A DNA stretch of 64,000 nucleotides from Apostichopus japonicus (lineage: Eukaryota; Echinodermata; Holothuroidea; Aspidochirotida; Stichopodidae), in NCBI RefSeq assembly GCF_037975245.1, contig NC_092569.1, forward strand, positions 7,000,501 to 7,064,500, written 5' to 3'. The translations under genes and the position numbers were made by a program. Of this stretch, positions 1-12,309 are shown piece by piece (within the stretch, counting starts at the first letter, position 1; every line of letters begins with the position of its first letter). The notes under the pieces are model-generated. The model was not told the origin of the DNA. It was given only the letters and a program-made list of their open reading frames with translations, and ran no database searches.

Positions 1-63
1 GTTAGGGTACGTGGATTTAAACAATGGAAAAACAATGGGGTCCTCGGTCTGAATGTAAAACAC

Positions 64-440
64 ACCTGAGTGTGTGTGTGAATGTGATGTGGAAGTGAAT
101 GTTTGGAACCATTTTGGGGGTTCAACTTTGGGGGCCAAATTTTTATTTGAGTCAGTGGGTTTAGACAGACTATTTTGGGAACATTTAGGCGCAAAATTTT
201 ATTGGGCTCCAAGTTTTTGGAGACCCAACATTTTACAGTGCTATAGCTCTACAACCATGTAGAGTTTGTATCCAAAGTTGGAATACAGTTGTTGGTAAAA
301 GATCGTACATGTGGACCTAGATATTTAGGCCCTTTTGTGCTCGACATTTGTCGGGTCCAATTTTGGAACCAAATTTTTGATTGGACTATTTTGGGCCCAA
401 TTTTTTGGGACCCAATCTTGATAGTGCCATTGGGCTCTTG
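64..440. other. Low-complexity T-run/GGGACC-rich stretch
   Basis: The motifs TTTTGGGACCC, GGGCCCAATTTT and TTTTGGGGG recur at irregular spacing, as in a decayed simple repeat. Two short open frames pass through it but show no protein-like composition and no splice context. I see no gene here. Confidence 0.35.
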
Positions 441-556
441 TTCCAGTATTTACTTTACTATAGGAATGACTGACATATACAACACATTTTCTTCTTTTAA
501 GGAACTATAGTGCCCATTGGGCTATTGTTATGCTTTGTCACTAAACATACTTTATC

Positions 557-722
557 AACATGATAACTGACTCCTGGTACCTTCCTTTATATATGTTGCC
601 ACATTAGTCAATAGATAATTCTCTTCATTCTGATGTGCACAAGTTCAGGAATATTAACCTGTGTATGGCTTACCACACTATGAATATGTTTAGGCATCGG
701 AACCACTAAACCCTTTTCTTTA
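557..722 (+). repeat. Dispersed repeat family A, copy 1
   Basis: About 165 bp that recur at 16923-17094, and in shorter form at 56280-56368. Shared landmarks are AACATGATAACTGA, TTAGTCAATAGATAAT, ACCACACTATGAATATG and the end GTTTAGGCATCGGAACCACT. The copies differ by many substitutions and small indels, so they are old. No terminal inverted repeats or coding capacity are visible. The type of element is unknown. Confidence 0.6.
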
Positions 723-725
723 ACG

Positions 726-1690
726 AAGGATTTAAAATGTTTTTGTTGAAAAAAAAACTTTAATGACCTTTAGTTAGCAATATGAAATCATACATTGGTA
801 AAATTACAGACCAGTACACCTTGAACATATATAAACCATGATATCTCCTAAACAACTCCAGATTCTTTTCTCAGCTTTTCGGAGGAAATCTTTATCTTAT
901 GTATCGATATCATTCAATATAATATTGACAGATGGGTTTACCACTTCTTTAAGCTAAAATGAGCCAGACTATGGCACGCTAATTGAATTGTCGACTCTTC
1001 CAGGCTGAATGCTTCAAGCCTCACTAAGTCACGCGGTGCTGCTCAAATCTGGATTTGAATGTACTATAGAAAACACCCTTATAGATATATGAATAATGTC
1101 ATATTAATCCATTCATCATATAAGGAAGGACATGCGTTTCAAGTGGTTCCGATTGTATATATACAATAATGCATCCTCAGGAATTATTTATGATAGACAA
1201 GTTATTTATTTAACTTGTATTACTACGTAAGGTAAAATATAGGTGTTTACTTCTTTCCCACTTAAAACAGTAACATATATTATGAAGGATATACTCTTGA
1301 CAGGGAGATGGCATTCTAATTTTAATTTAAGGGAAGAGTGCAATTTGACACGTGATGTTGACACGTGATGCTGTTAACGCAAGAAATCAACATTGATAAT
1401 CGAAGAGATCATTAGATTTAAATTAAATGTGCTTGACACGATCTTTATGAAGGATTCCTGTGAATGATTGGCAGAATATAGCATCAGCTTTTAACATTGT
1501 TAGTGTGACGTCATTCAGACGTCACTCAGACGATTTAACTGATATCATCAAAGTTATCGATTGATAACAGTACATCTTACGAGTGTATAGTCTTGTTTCA
1601 ATTACTTGCTAATCAATTATGCTATTGTTTGGCTTGCCTTTATTCCGTCATTTCAGACGCCTTGCTCGCATTTTATATGATATATTTCAC
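726..1690. other. Intergenic, nothing recognised
   Basis: AT-rich sequence with no open frame of note, no repeat copy found elsewhere in the window and no RNA-like signal that I could recognise. Confidence 0.5.
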
Positions 1691-1827
1691 CCGATACTCA
1701 TACCTAGTACAGTAACTACTGTTCATGTTCCACAACCGTGCATCAGTAACTACTGCGCTGTGTTCGCAACACGGTAACATGTGTTGGAACATGAACAGTA
1801 GTTACTGTACTAGCTATGAGTATTGGC
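1691..1827. repeat. Near-perfect palindrome / foldback of about 137 bp
   Basis: The left arm reads CCGATACTCATACCTAGTAC and continues through CAGTAACTACTGTTCATGTTCCACA. The right arm is almost its exact reverse complement, ending in TACTAGCTATGAGTATTGG. Arms are about 45 bp around a loop of about 45 bp that contains a further short CAGTAACTACTG echo. It may be a tiny foldback element or MITE. No clear target-site duplication was seen. Confidence 0.75.
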
Positions 1828-2440
1828 TGTATATTTTTATTTTATTTTACAAGACGAGATGCACATATCCAACATTGTCAATAACATGAGCATTCACACA
1901 ATGAATGGTTCTTATTGTGTCGTTCAAATGCGCTTTTAAGTTAATTTCAATAGATTTTTAGATACTATATATTTGATAGAAAATACGCTTCAGTCCACTG
2001 AGCTCGCGATAGAAAAGTGAAAATTCCCTTTGCCAGAGAAATAAATGAAACCTGAAATTAAATGTGGGGTATTCGAAGAGATGTCAAATGCTTGTAAGGA
2101 TGCGCATATATCTCCTATAGTTACATTGTTGGTTATGTACGTGAGAATAATGTTAGCTAGGTAAGAGTAGATGTCTCAAGAGTCGGGTCGGTGCCCATCG
2201 TGCCAGTAATATACACTCTTCATTCTTCTGTAATTATATTTCAAATATATATAATTATACAGTTTATCATGAAAGAATATTACGGGGTGCCCTTATTGAT
2301 TCCCCTGATCATCAGGACTGGGTGAGTGTGTCACAATACAATTACAAATCTACTGAAACCACAAGATGAAGGAAATAATCAAAGTGAACGCCATGTCTCT
2401 TGATATCATATCTGTAATGCCATTGTTTTTACGTCTTCTT

Positions 2441-3384
2441 TGCTTCAGGATTGACGGATAACACCATTCAGCAGCACGGAACCCAAGATGGTGAGGCAGA
2501 ACTCAACTAAACATGCTATAGAATCAATAATACAAACATGTATTTTAGATTCTTCTGCAAGCAGGAACTCGCGAAGAAGCCTCATTGGCTTATCAAAGCC
2601 GCAAGCTGACCGAAGTCAGTCTCTTACATTCACTGATATTTAACGTCCATGATTATGAATTATCAATTGTCAACAACTCTGTAACTGGACGACATACATT
2701 AATCTTGGAGAGACTCGAACCAATAATACAAACATGCTTCAGGATTGACGGATAACACCATGCAGCAGCAGGGAACCCAACATGGTGACACAGGACTCAA
2801 CTACACATGCTAGAATCAATAATATAAACATGCTTCAGGATTGACGGATAACACCATGCAGCAGCAGGGAACCCAACATGGTGACACAGGACTCAACTAC
2901 ACATGCTAGAATCAATAATATCAACATGCTTCAGGATTGACGGAAAACACCATGCAGCAGCAGGGAACCCAACATGGTGACACAGGACTCAACTACACAT
3001 GCTAGAATCAATAATACAAACATGCTTCAGGATTGACGGATAACACCATGCAGCAGCAGGGAACCCAACGTGGTGACGCAGGACTCAACTACACATGCTA
3101 GAATCAATAATATAAACATGCTTCAGGATTGACGGAAAACACCATGCAGCAGCAGGGAACCCAACATGGTGACACAGGACTCAACTACACATGCTAGAAT
3201 CAATAATATAAACATGCTTCAGGATTGACGGATAACACCATGCAGCAGCAGGGAACCCAACATGGTGACACAGGACTCAACTACACATGCTAGAATCAAT
3301 AATATAAACATGCTTCAGGATTGACGGAAAACACCATGCAGCAGCAGGGAACCCAACATGGTGACGCAGGACTCAACTACACAT
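2441..3384 (+). repeat. Tandem array, 96-bp unit
   Basis: TGCTTCAGGATTGACGG recurs at 2735, 2831, 2927, 3023, 3119, 3215 and 3311, exactly 96 bp apart. A more diverged first unit starts at 2441. Each unit contains ACCATGCAGCAGCAGGGAAC and ends ACACATGCTAGAATCAATAA. Units differ by only a few bases, so the array is young or homogenised. A SINE fragment interrupts it between the first and second units. Confidence 0.92.
2541..2720 (-). mobile_element. 5'-truncated tRNA-derived SINE inserted in the 96-bp array
   Basis: This 180-bp segment is homologous to 35569-35797. Landmarks are GCAAGCAGGAACTCG, AAGAAGCCTCATTGGCTTAT and CATTAATCTTGGAG. Read on the minus strand, it begins at a pol III B-box-like GGTTCGAGTCTCTCC, so the tRNA head with its A box is missing. 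The 16-mer CAATAATACAAACATG lies on both sides (2525-2540 and 2721-2736). The spacing supports insertion: 98 bp of unit plus 180 bp SINE plus 16 bp duplication equals the 294 bp between adjacent array starts. A long target duplication with 5' truncation is the signature of target-primed reverse transcription. Confidence 0.85.
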
Positions 3385-3397
3385 ACAGTACTAGTAG

Positions 3398-4938
3398 CAG
3401 TGTTCGACTTATGGCCAAAAAATTGCATAGCAACAAATTTCGACAAATGCTATACAATATTTTTGTTGCATAGCAGTTCCCCAATATTGAATAGCAGTTT
3501 TGAAATTACCACAAAACGGACCAAATGTTGGCGATCAATGTATTAACTAGAAAATGTTTGTTTATTATTATATTTATACTAGTGTTGCTACGATAATCGT
3601 TTTCAATATCGGTATCGGCCGATATTTGCAATATCGGCAGCATATCGGTATCGGTAAAATTGTGCCTAATTGCCGATAACAGCAAACCGATATTGAACTT
3701 TTCTTTTTAACAGCAGAGCTACCTGTACTTATTTATACTTGCAATGATTTGTTAATCTGCCCAAGACGATCCATTTCTTTAGCGTCAGTTAAACTCATTT
3801 TCGATTAATATCCATTGAAACCTGACTCTCCGTAACATCTAAAAACACGTCTACGGCGCGCGAATATAACCAATGACCTTCGTGAACCTTGGCCTACAAA
3901 CAGCATTAGTGCAGCATATATACACTGTACTAACCATTCATTTCCTCAAAGGCCTCCGTGAAAACCTTGAACATGATGCATACAGTAACTGCACAGTTCA
4001 GCAGTGTTGGAAAACCTTGTTAAATTTCCCGCGAACACACTGTCGATTTCCCGCCGGTGTTCGCCTGCCTAGCACGCGTAACGTGCGAGCATAAAGGCGT
4101 GGTGTCCAGGGGCCCGTCTTAGGGCTATGGTGGGGTTATGGGGTAGAACCCCTCGTGGGGATCCTGGGGGAGAAAGCCCCCGAAAATTGTCATTTTTTGC
4201 GATGTCTGGCGATGAAAAAATTCGCAGTTGATGATGCAAAATACTGACAACTTTTTTTATTTAAATTGTCACGAAACTGATGAAAATTTTTAAATGACAA
4301 GTTAAAGTAGCTATATTATCGTATAAAATGAAAAGAGATTTAATCTGTCTTTCAATCTTTAAAAAGTGCAACTTACAAAACTTCCGATATTATGAAACAA
4401 ACAACGTTCAGCAAAGCCCCGTTTCTAGACTGCCTAACAATGAATAGCGTGCACTATGCGTACATTTTTACAACTGCAGTGTTTAACCCTATACCCAACT
4501 ACTGTACCACAGTACATGTGCTGTGAATTTGCCCAGGTACCTTCCCAACAACTGTGAGCTCATCCCCTGTGTAACACCTGTTTGTTAACATTTTTTGGCA
4601 CGTTGCCAGGGAGTTTAGTTACGTGAGATCCGTAACCGCCGAGGTGGTTAGGCTATTTGCTTTACACTTAACTATGGTAGGATAATATTTTTTCAGGTTT
4701 TTTTTCCGCTATACGGTCAAGTGAATAAGTTGTACATTGAGTATAAACTCAATAAATTATAACTTCTACATTGTGATCGACAGTTCGTAAGTTAAGGTTT
4801 GAGTGTTTGCTCCCAAATCTGACTAGGAATTTGTATCGCACAAATCGGCACAATGTGCGATGCTGATTTGGAAACGTCTCGCAAGTTTGTCGTTTTGGAT
4901 CGCATTTTGCGATGCGATACCGGAAAAATCGAACACTG
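3398..4938. mobile_element. Probable non-autonomous hAT-like element
   Basis: The left end CAGTGTTCGA (3398-3407) and right end TCGAACACTG (4929-4938) are exact inverted repeats. AGTACTAG follows the right end and also occurs 3 bp before the left end, so an 8-bp duplication is plausible but displaced. The interior has ATCGGTATCGGCCGATAT repeats (3600-3710) and a G-rich stretch near 4105-4185. No transposase frame is seen. The short terminal match and the imperfect duplication keep confidence moderate. Confidence 0.5.
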
Positions 4939-5572
4939 AGTACTAGTACAGATAACCTAATCCTGCTGGGAACTCGCATATGTAAAATTAAGTATCGTTT
5001 GGAAAACATTTCTGTTCAGAGTGTGTATCAACATATCTACACCCATTGCAGGTAAGGGTCTCTACCCGAAAGAAGTAAATACGACCGTCGGTTCACGTAA
5101 TTAATGCAATAAGTTGAATTGTTTGAATATGATTTATCGTAAATAATCATATGTATGATATATCTAAGCGAGGATTTTGTTTAATAGTGGAGAGGAGGGT
5201 GGGCTTGTACTGCTTTCCCTGCAGTATACAAGCTACAAACAGAAAGAGCCAAATGAAAGATAAAAATAGCAAGGTGAAAAGAAACTAAATTTGCACTACA
5301 CTTCAATTCAACTGTGTAAACTAGCATTACACAAGGAAGCCTAACAAATCCCAGAATCATTAATATAAACACGCTTCAAAGGGGAAGTAGTCAAATTAGT
5401 AGTTTCATCATGACTGAAACAAAAACTAGTTGCTTAGACTTGTAAAATGAATATGGTTATTATGAGTTTAACTTGAATCGCCCACTCCAGCAAATTCTTG
5501 ACTATTGTGTATAGTATTTGTTTTATAGGTTTGGTGCTTACATGCTCATTAACAGTTAACGCACTGATGAAT

Positions 5573-5694
5573 ATATATATATATATATATATATATACAA
5601 AGCGGGAGGCCCGGGTTCGAATCCCGGTGGAGGTTGGAAGTTTTTTCACTGTTCTGGATTTGCCTTCTCTTTACGTTTTCATTTATATATATAA

Positions 5695-5755
<61 letters not shown>

Positions 5756-5786
5756 TATATGTACATATATATATACATATATATAT

Positions 5787-5832
<46 letters not shown>
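5573..5832. repeat. AT dinucleotide microsatellite in two blocks
   Basis: Runs of TA repeat at about 5573-5597 and 5685-5832, with a few C/G interruptions in the second. Open frames rich in Tyr-Ile across both strands are by-products of the repeat. Confidence 0.95.
5598..5684 (+). mobile_element. tRNA-like (SINE) fragment between AT tracts
   Basis: CCGGGTTCGAATCCCGG (5611 onward) is a perfect T-arm: a five-base-pair stem around TTCGAAT, containing the pol III B box GGTTCGAATCC. It is followed by TGGAGGTTGGAAG and a T run. The 5' tRNA half (D-arm, anticodon arm) is absent and replaced by AT repeat, so this is not a functional tRNA. A 5'-truncated tRNA-derived SINE is the likeliest source. Confidence 0.55.
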
Positions 5833-5834
<2 letters not shown>

Positions 5835-6722
5835 CGAGAAAGAGAGAGAGAGGTGGAGGTTGAGAGAGGTGGCGAGAGCGTCACTAAGCCACAGTACTTA
5901 TACTATTGTGAATGCGTATTCATGGTTTGGTATAACTGAGAGCGTATTGAACACGCGTTGCAACTTTACAGAGTGTACTCTTGGTGCTTTTGAATCTTAC
6001 AATGTACACCTAATTACCACTTTTTAGATAAGCCAAGCCTTACATATTAAAAAGAATGTGTCGTAAGTGGTAGGCTAATGGCAGATGTATATTAAATTAA
6101 TAAAGATCAACGAATATCAAATATCGGCTTAAGTATTCTTGTTATTGCCCCGTGTGATCGCCTGCGGTTTTACATCACAGCATGCAGACAGCGACTATTT
6201 TAGAGCACTTTACAAAACCATATCTCAGTGTCTAGGCTTGTCACCAAGTGAATAACGAAACACGGGAATGTTTGGCTAAAAGCGAACAAAGAGACCATTT
6301 TCTCAAAACACTAAAATATTAGTTGAGGAAAGAAACAAAGATCGTTCAACTCATGGGTCAGAATCCCCCCCCTTCCGACCCGTCCTTTCTACTCCACCCC
6401 CCCCCCCTTCCGACCCTTCATTTCTACTCCGCCCACACACACAAGCACTGTAACCCACATAGTGCATTAGTTATACTTGCTGTTATAATTATGTTTTATC
6501 ATTGTGTCTATAGTTTGTTTCACCAATGGTTTCTCTTCTTGTACACTACACAGGATGAAGTAGTATACGTAGTCCGTGGTAGGTTACTGTACTATCCTCA
6601 CTTGTGTCTTCTCAATATACTCGTCCTTGTGGATTCAAACCCTTGTGTGCTGAAGCTTATATGTTAGGCAAACATAACCACAAGACAGGTTCTTAAAATT
6701 TAGATTGATCTGCATCTACTCA

Positions 6723-7796
6723 CATTTGGTTACATAGTTTTATTTATTGTATGACGGCTGTTCAATATCTCGAGTGCTGCGCTTGCTTACACAATTGATC
6801 CGATCATAAAACTTGTCGTACTTTCACAATCTTTCCGTGAAGCTTTTCCGGGTAAGGAAAAAATGAAAAGAGAAACTGATTTTTCAACAACTCTTGCGTG
6901 ATTGATTACGTCAGAACGCATTTTCATTTTAGCGCTGCATATGTTCGATATGAAGAGAATGCAAAGTGTCTTGTTAACAGTAGTTTGCCCTTCCTTTCGC
7001 TCTACAGAATACCACCTTGACCTGACAACTTGTTTTACAACCATCGAGTTATCGTTCTATTCTGTTTAGAGCATTATGACTACATTAAATATTTTTAGGT
7101 TGTGTAGAAATTTGCAAACAGCACGTGTGTAAGTTTTCAATTACATAGCATTGCTTTACAGGAACAAAACAAATATGTAACTCGGGCGTCCAAAGAATAG
7201 AAAGCAAGAACCTTTTGAAAGATGATTTTATTTATTTCATAAACTAGCTATAAAAATTCTTTTTTATTTTAAAATAAATTTCTAAATTAATTTAATTAAC
7301 TGACTGGAGGATTTTGAAAAAAAATTGCAGAAAATGTAATGATTATTTCCGAAGATAATTACAAATGTAAGCAGTAATTGAAAACTTACACACGTGCTGT
7401 TTGCAAATTTCTACACAACCTAAAAATATTTAATGTAGTCATAATGCTCTAAACAGAAGAGAACGATAACTCGATGGTTGTAAAACAAGTTGTCAGGTCA
7501 AGGTGGTATTCTGTAGAGCGAAAGGAAGGGCAAACTACTGTTAACAAGACACTTTGCATTCTCTTCATATCGAACATATGCAGCGCTAAAATGAAAATGC
7601 GTTCTGACGTAATCAATCACGCAAGAGTTGTTGACAAATCAGTTTCTCTTTTCATTTTTTTCCTTACCCGGAATAGCTTCACGGAAAGATTGTGAAAGTA
7701 AGACAAGTTTTATGATCGGATCAATTGTGTAAGCAAGCGCAGCACTCGAGATATTGAACAGCCGTCATACAACAAATAAAACTATGTAACCAAATG
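6723..7796. repeat. Foldback: two inverted arms of about 423 bp
   Basis: Positions 6723-7145 and 7373-7796 are near-identical inverted copies: CATTTGGTTACATAGTTTTA opens the left arm and its complement closes the right arm. About 227 bp separate them. The same short open frame (starting MVVKQVVRSRWYSVER) therefore appears on both strands. It carries no known domain and is best treated as non-coding. The high identity suggests recent origin or gene conversion. It could be a foldback transposon or an inverted duplication. Confidence 0.9.
7213..7375 (+). repeat. Duplicated segment, copy 1 (foldback loop)
   Basis: TTTTGAAAGATGATTTTATT through CAAATGTAAGCAGT, 163 bp, lies almost entirely in the foldback loop. 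A near-identical direct copy sits just outside the right arm at 7804-7967. Copies differ by about three small changes. Confidence 0.88.
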
Positions 7797-7803
7797 GGTT
7801 ACA

Positions 7804-7967
7804 TTTTGAAAGATGATTTTATTTATTTCATAAACTAGCTATAAAAAATTCTTTTTTATTTTAAAATACATTTCTAAATTTATTTAATTAACTGACTGGA
7901 GGATTTCGAAAAAAAATTGCAGAAAATGTAATGATTATTTCCGAAGATAATTACAAATGTAAGCAGT
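7804..7967 (+). repeat. Duplicated segment, copy 2 (outside foldback)
   Basis: Direct copy of 7213-7375 immediately after the right foldback arm. Loop and flank sharing one sequence means the right arm is bracketed by direct repeats. This could reflect template switching or a duplication after foldback insertion. Confidence 0.88.
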
Positions 7968-10900
7968 CTGGCCAATAACAGTTTATAGCGGGACCGCCAA
8001 AATCTACGCACAATATTCACGTACAACGTACGTACTGTATAATTGTACTAGTAATACTAGTAGTACAGTTAATATTGACACACCTTCGTAATTGACGCAC
8101 CTTAAAATATTACTAGCAACGATACAGCAGCTAGGCAACCTAAATGTTTTTGCAGTCAAACAGAGTTATATATTTTAATCCATTTCAGCTAGATGTATGC
8201 AGATCAAATTGTTTTTTGTTTTTTTAATCTTTGAACACCCTCCCCCAGTTGTTCACATTGTTGGGCATTGGAAATCTTACTCACTGAAAATAACCAAAAT
8301 TACCTCAATATACTACTACTACTCTCTGGGACCAGACCTTCTCAGAGCTTAGAGGCCCAGAGCATTCCAAACAGCATCCAAAGTCAATGGATGTATTCTA
8401 AGGCCGACACTACAGTTATCTTATCGACGAATGTGTCTATTTAGGTGTATGGAAGAACTTGACACGGCAGATTATTTTGTGGTCTTATTCTGCTCAATTA
8501 TACGTTGCGTAGGCACAGAACAATGAATATTTTGAGATAATAACATTTCTGAGGAACTACACATAAGAAAACCGCATACAGTTGAGGGATTTGGACGTTT
8601 CCTTGATAAACATCGTTGATCATATCCCACAGTGCGTCAATTATGCGCCCACCATGCTATTAGTAGTACGCGCGCGGTATACGCATACCATACAGACATA
8701 AACGACGCAATTATCTGACGTTACTTCAACTGATCGAGAAAACAGTCTTAATTTCAACAAGAAAATTAAACAATCAAGTTTCCTTACAATACCACGAAAT
8801 ATAATGGATGAATTCGTCAGCAGCAAATTAGAAGAATGGGTCTGGAATTCTTGATTTACCTGCATGAAATAGGCATAGGCCTAATAGTATAGGCCTACTG
8901 TAGTGTAGGTGTACCAATTCCACAAACGTCTAAATACCCCTACCGACCTAGGCTATCCGCAGCCGTTTTAAATTCTGTATGTTTTCTGAGAATTATATTT
9001 CTGTTAATACGTGGAATTGGTACACTTACAGTACTGTACTAGTGTAGGATAGGCCTAAAGTTAGGTTAAGTCATAGAAACTTCAATTTATATGGGTAATT
9101 AAGTTGAGAATAACAGTTTACGCCTAGGCTTGCCTAAACTGGACTTAAAGCGTTAGGGTAGCCTTAAAATTATTATTGAATCTGAAATGTTTCTGTAGTG
9201 TAGGCTAGGCCTAACGTTAGCTTCAACAATTTACAAATTACATGTCCGGGTAGGCTAGGTGTTCTACGTTATGCTAGTTTTATGGCGGAAACTCCCGATG
9301 GTGGAACAGCACTGGCCCCCAATTTTATATAGTCTATAAATTAATATTTTGGCCTAGGCTAAACCTATAATATAAATACAACAAGCTACTGTGTTTATGA
9401 AATAAAGGCAACACTTTAATTCTTATTTACAAATGACTTGTTTAAGTTGTTATTCGTCCCTGATTGATGTTTGTAGCAGGGGGTTGTGTGTTTCCGCCAT
9501 AGGTTGTTTTCGCCGTCACTCCCTAACGTGTGCCAGGAACGCACATTTCTGACGGCAGAAAGATATTGGGACATTCAGTTCAATGTAGTGTACATACATG
9601 TTTAGGATTTGGGGATTTGGGAATTACGAAAACAAAATGGGGTTTTTGTACAATATCGAAAGTGTGATCATTCTAGATCAATTTAAACGTTTGTTTTTAT
9701 CGTCTTGTTTGCATATTGAACAATATTTCAGCTTCCTGTACCCACTAAACAGAACAACCTATTTGAGGTGTGGATAACTAAGAGTGGTTAAGAGCCGGAA
9801 TGGGCTTGTCTAGAAGGAACTGTCAGAAGTAGGCTACCTTAAGTTGCCATTGAAGCTTTCTGAAGGTAATATATAATTTCAAGCAATAGACATATGTCTC
9901 TAAAGATATTTCTCGCTCTACTGACAAAACCATGGAATATGGGACAATAACCAGAATAACTTGAGGCTCTCGTGGAATATGCCTAAACTGCTATGTTTGA
10001 TTCTTTTTTTCTTATTGAACTTGTAACCTATATTTAGTATAATTTGTAACTTGCGTCATTGCTTGCATGATTTAAGCAGCAATCATTGTTTATTACTAAC
10101 TTTCATCATGGCTGAAAGATATGTTCAGGATATGTTAACATGATTTTTTTAAACTTACACTTAGTTACAAGTCTTGGAAGAAAACACCAAATATGAAACA
10201 ATCTAACAAAACTGTCTTTGGTGAATATCTATTCCATCTGCTAAGTACGCACAAATATTTGCAATGTGTCGTGAGAGACGTTGGTAGTTTACAGTAAAGA
10301 ACTATGGAATGAAGTAGTGTAGAAAGTGTTTGAAGCTTCTCAATCAATGATTTTGTCTTTAAGATATAATTCTGTAATTGTCAACAACACAGCAACCCAT
10401 TTTGAATGTTCATAAGAACGAAGCACCATAAGAAGACATTAGTTTCTGATCTGACAAATTCAAAGAGGCCCGCTAGACAGGTTGTGTGTAACTATGAATT
10501 TGTCAACACGATACAGATACGGTATTTCCTAAACTACATGTTGGATTGCTATTATACTTGGTATATACGTTTATCATGTATAGTACGTGATGCCTATTTG
10601 TTTTGTTTTTTGTTTTTTGGGTGCCGATCTCATTCTGTCATATCATATATAGTATCGCACCACTATGCAATGTGCATTTTAGTTTAGTAGTGTACAATCT
10701 TACAATGGAAATGTATGCTACTTAATGTCAACATTTTTTTCACATGCATTGAACAATAAATTGTGTACTTCTGGAAAAGTCAAAGAAGATTCCAGTAATG
10801 TCTATATCACAGGTGAGATCCACACTGTGAAACATAAATTACACTAGCACAAATTTGATGTTGGATTCCATGCCATAATGCTTCAGAAAAACAAAGTTTA

Positions 10901-11880
10901 GCAAAACTTAGGTTTGTTTTTATTCCTATTCAACTTAATAGACGAAGCAAACTTGGTTGCGGCTTTTTATGTGCTGCCCTGCGTCATGCCAATGGGAATG
11001 TCATCTTCTACTTGGAAATGAGCAGATGTACCAAATCAGATGCAGCCTGGTCCATCATTGACATTTAACCAGTACATACGGTAAAACTAAAACATTTGAG
11101 GATAAGTACCAATGAACCAGGGCCAATCACTTGGCAGTAAACCGTGTTTGCATTGATCAATTGAACATTCCAAAACTCCAAAAGTAATTCAATATTGTAT
11201 CGAAAGAAGTCGTGACCTCGGGCATGATGGCACAAATGTTTATAGAAATCATACCTGAAGACTATTTGCTAGACCTGTGCAGTATTAATGTTTTCATATG
11301 CTGATGGCAATATCAGAACCTTGGCAGTCAAGCTTACGTGTGTTGCATGTGTGTAACATCACCAGAGTTGCAAACATGTCCATGACAAATTGGATTGGTG
11401 TCTTAATTGGTACATGTATCAGCCATACTTGGCATATATATATATATATATTGGAGGTGCTAAAATATTAATAATTTGTGAAATCTTCATGCATGGTATG
11501 ATCAGCTGATGGTAGATGCATGCTCAAATAATCGATCAATTTAATCTCATTAATATAGATCACTGGATGTGTCTAGAAAGTTTGCAGTAAAAAAAGGTGT
11601 TAAAACACGATGTTTCAACTAGTTGGATTCATGTCATTCTTGGATTATATGTTGGCCATAATGAGTACATGATCTCTTCTGCTCTCGTGACATGTCTATT
11701 AATGAATAAGCAAATACAAAATAGTCCATTAGTTCATTTAGTATTGTAAATTGCCTACTGTAAATGACCATGGCAACTTAGACTGATTAATAGTCTACCC
11801 TTAAAAATTTTTTATAATGGCATTGAAACAATTTGATGCATATTTCTGGTTTAGCATTTTACAATATTATGTTACTTTCT
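7968..11880. other. Intergenic, nothing recognised
   Basis: AT-rich DNA with many TAGGCCTA-type words (8870-9370) and a TA microsatellite near 11437. Short open frames have no recognisable domain. No convincing exon was found. Confidence 0.5.
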
Positions 11881-11973
11881 TCAACTTGCAGGTTGGAACT
11901 TTCCACATTAACGTATGGCATTGGAGAATACAGAAGAACATGACCAACAATACTTCCTTGTGTTAGGTGAAAG

Positions 11974-12168
11974 GTGAAAGGGCCATCACAGATCATTGTG
12001 GAGAGAATTGGTGTTCACCAGAATAGTTTGGTTGGTGAAGTTGATGCTCCTTTCAAGGCTTTTTATGTTTTAAATGTTGAGTACCCGTCAGCATGTAAAT
12101 CTGTATGGGAAGGTTTTACAAGCTTCCACGCAGTCGGAAAAAAACTAACTTCATTTTTGTACGCTCCC
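11974..12168 (+). pseudogene. Possible exon or remnant of an uncharacterised conserved protein
   Basis: A plus-strand frame encodes VGEVDAPFKAFYVLNVEYPS followed by ACKSVWEGF. It resembles, from memory, the C-terminal block of multi-copy uncharacterised animal proteins that end in a 'FK..FVLN..YP..C...W.FL' pattern. A possible splice acceptor (TTCTTCAACTTGCAG) lies about 80 bp upstream, but an in-frame stop precedes the block and no neighbouring exon was found. It is probably a fossil copy. No function can be assigned. Confidence 0.3.
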
Positions 12169-12309
12169 TGATCAAAGTAAGGAGTAAGCTAATTATTCTA
12201 AAGTTCCATAGTATTGTATATATCCTCAAAGAAAGTATCTCACTGTACATTGCAGTACAAATTTACAAGTTATCAGCAGACAGAAAATGGTTTCGATATT
12301 GAGTGGTTT

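Noticed and set aside
2441-3384. Possible CRISPR array
   Set aside because: Direct tandem units with no unique spacers, in animal DNA. It is a minisatellite.
5598-5640. Functional tRNA gene
   Set aside because: Only the T-arm is present; the D-arm and anticodon arm are missing.
5498-5939. Tyr-Ile-rich open frames on both strands
   Set aside because: Artefacts of the AT dinucleotide repeat.
6787-7695. The same short protein on opposite strands (MVVKQVVRSRW...)
   Set aside because: It is duplicated because the DNA is an inverted repeat. There is no domain, and the copies diverge at the C-terminus without selective pattern.
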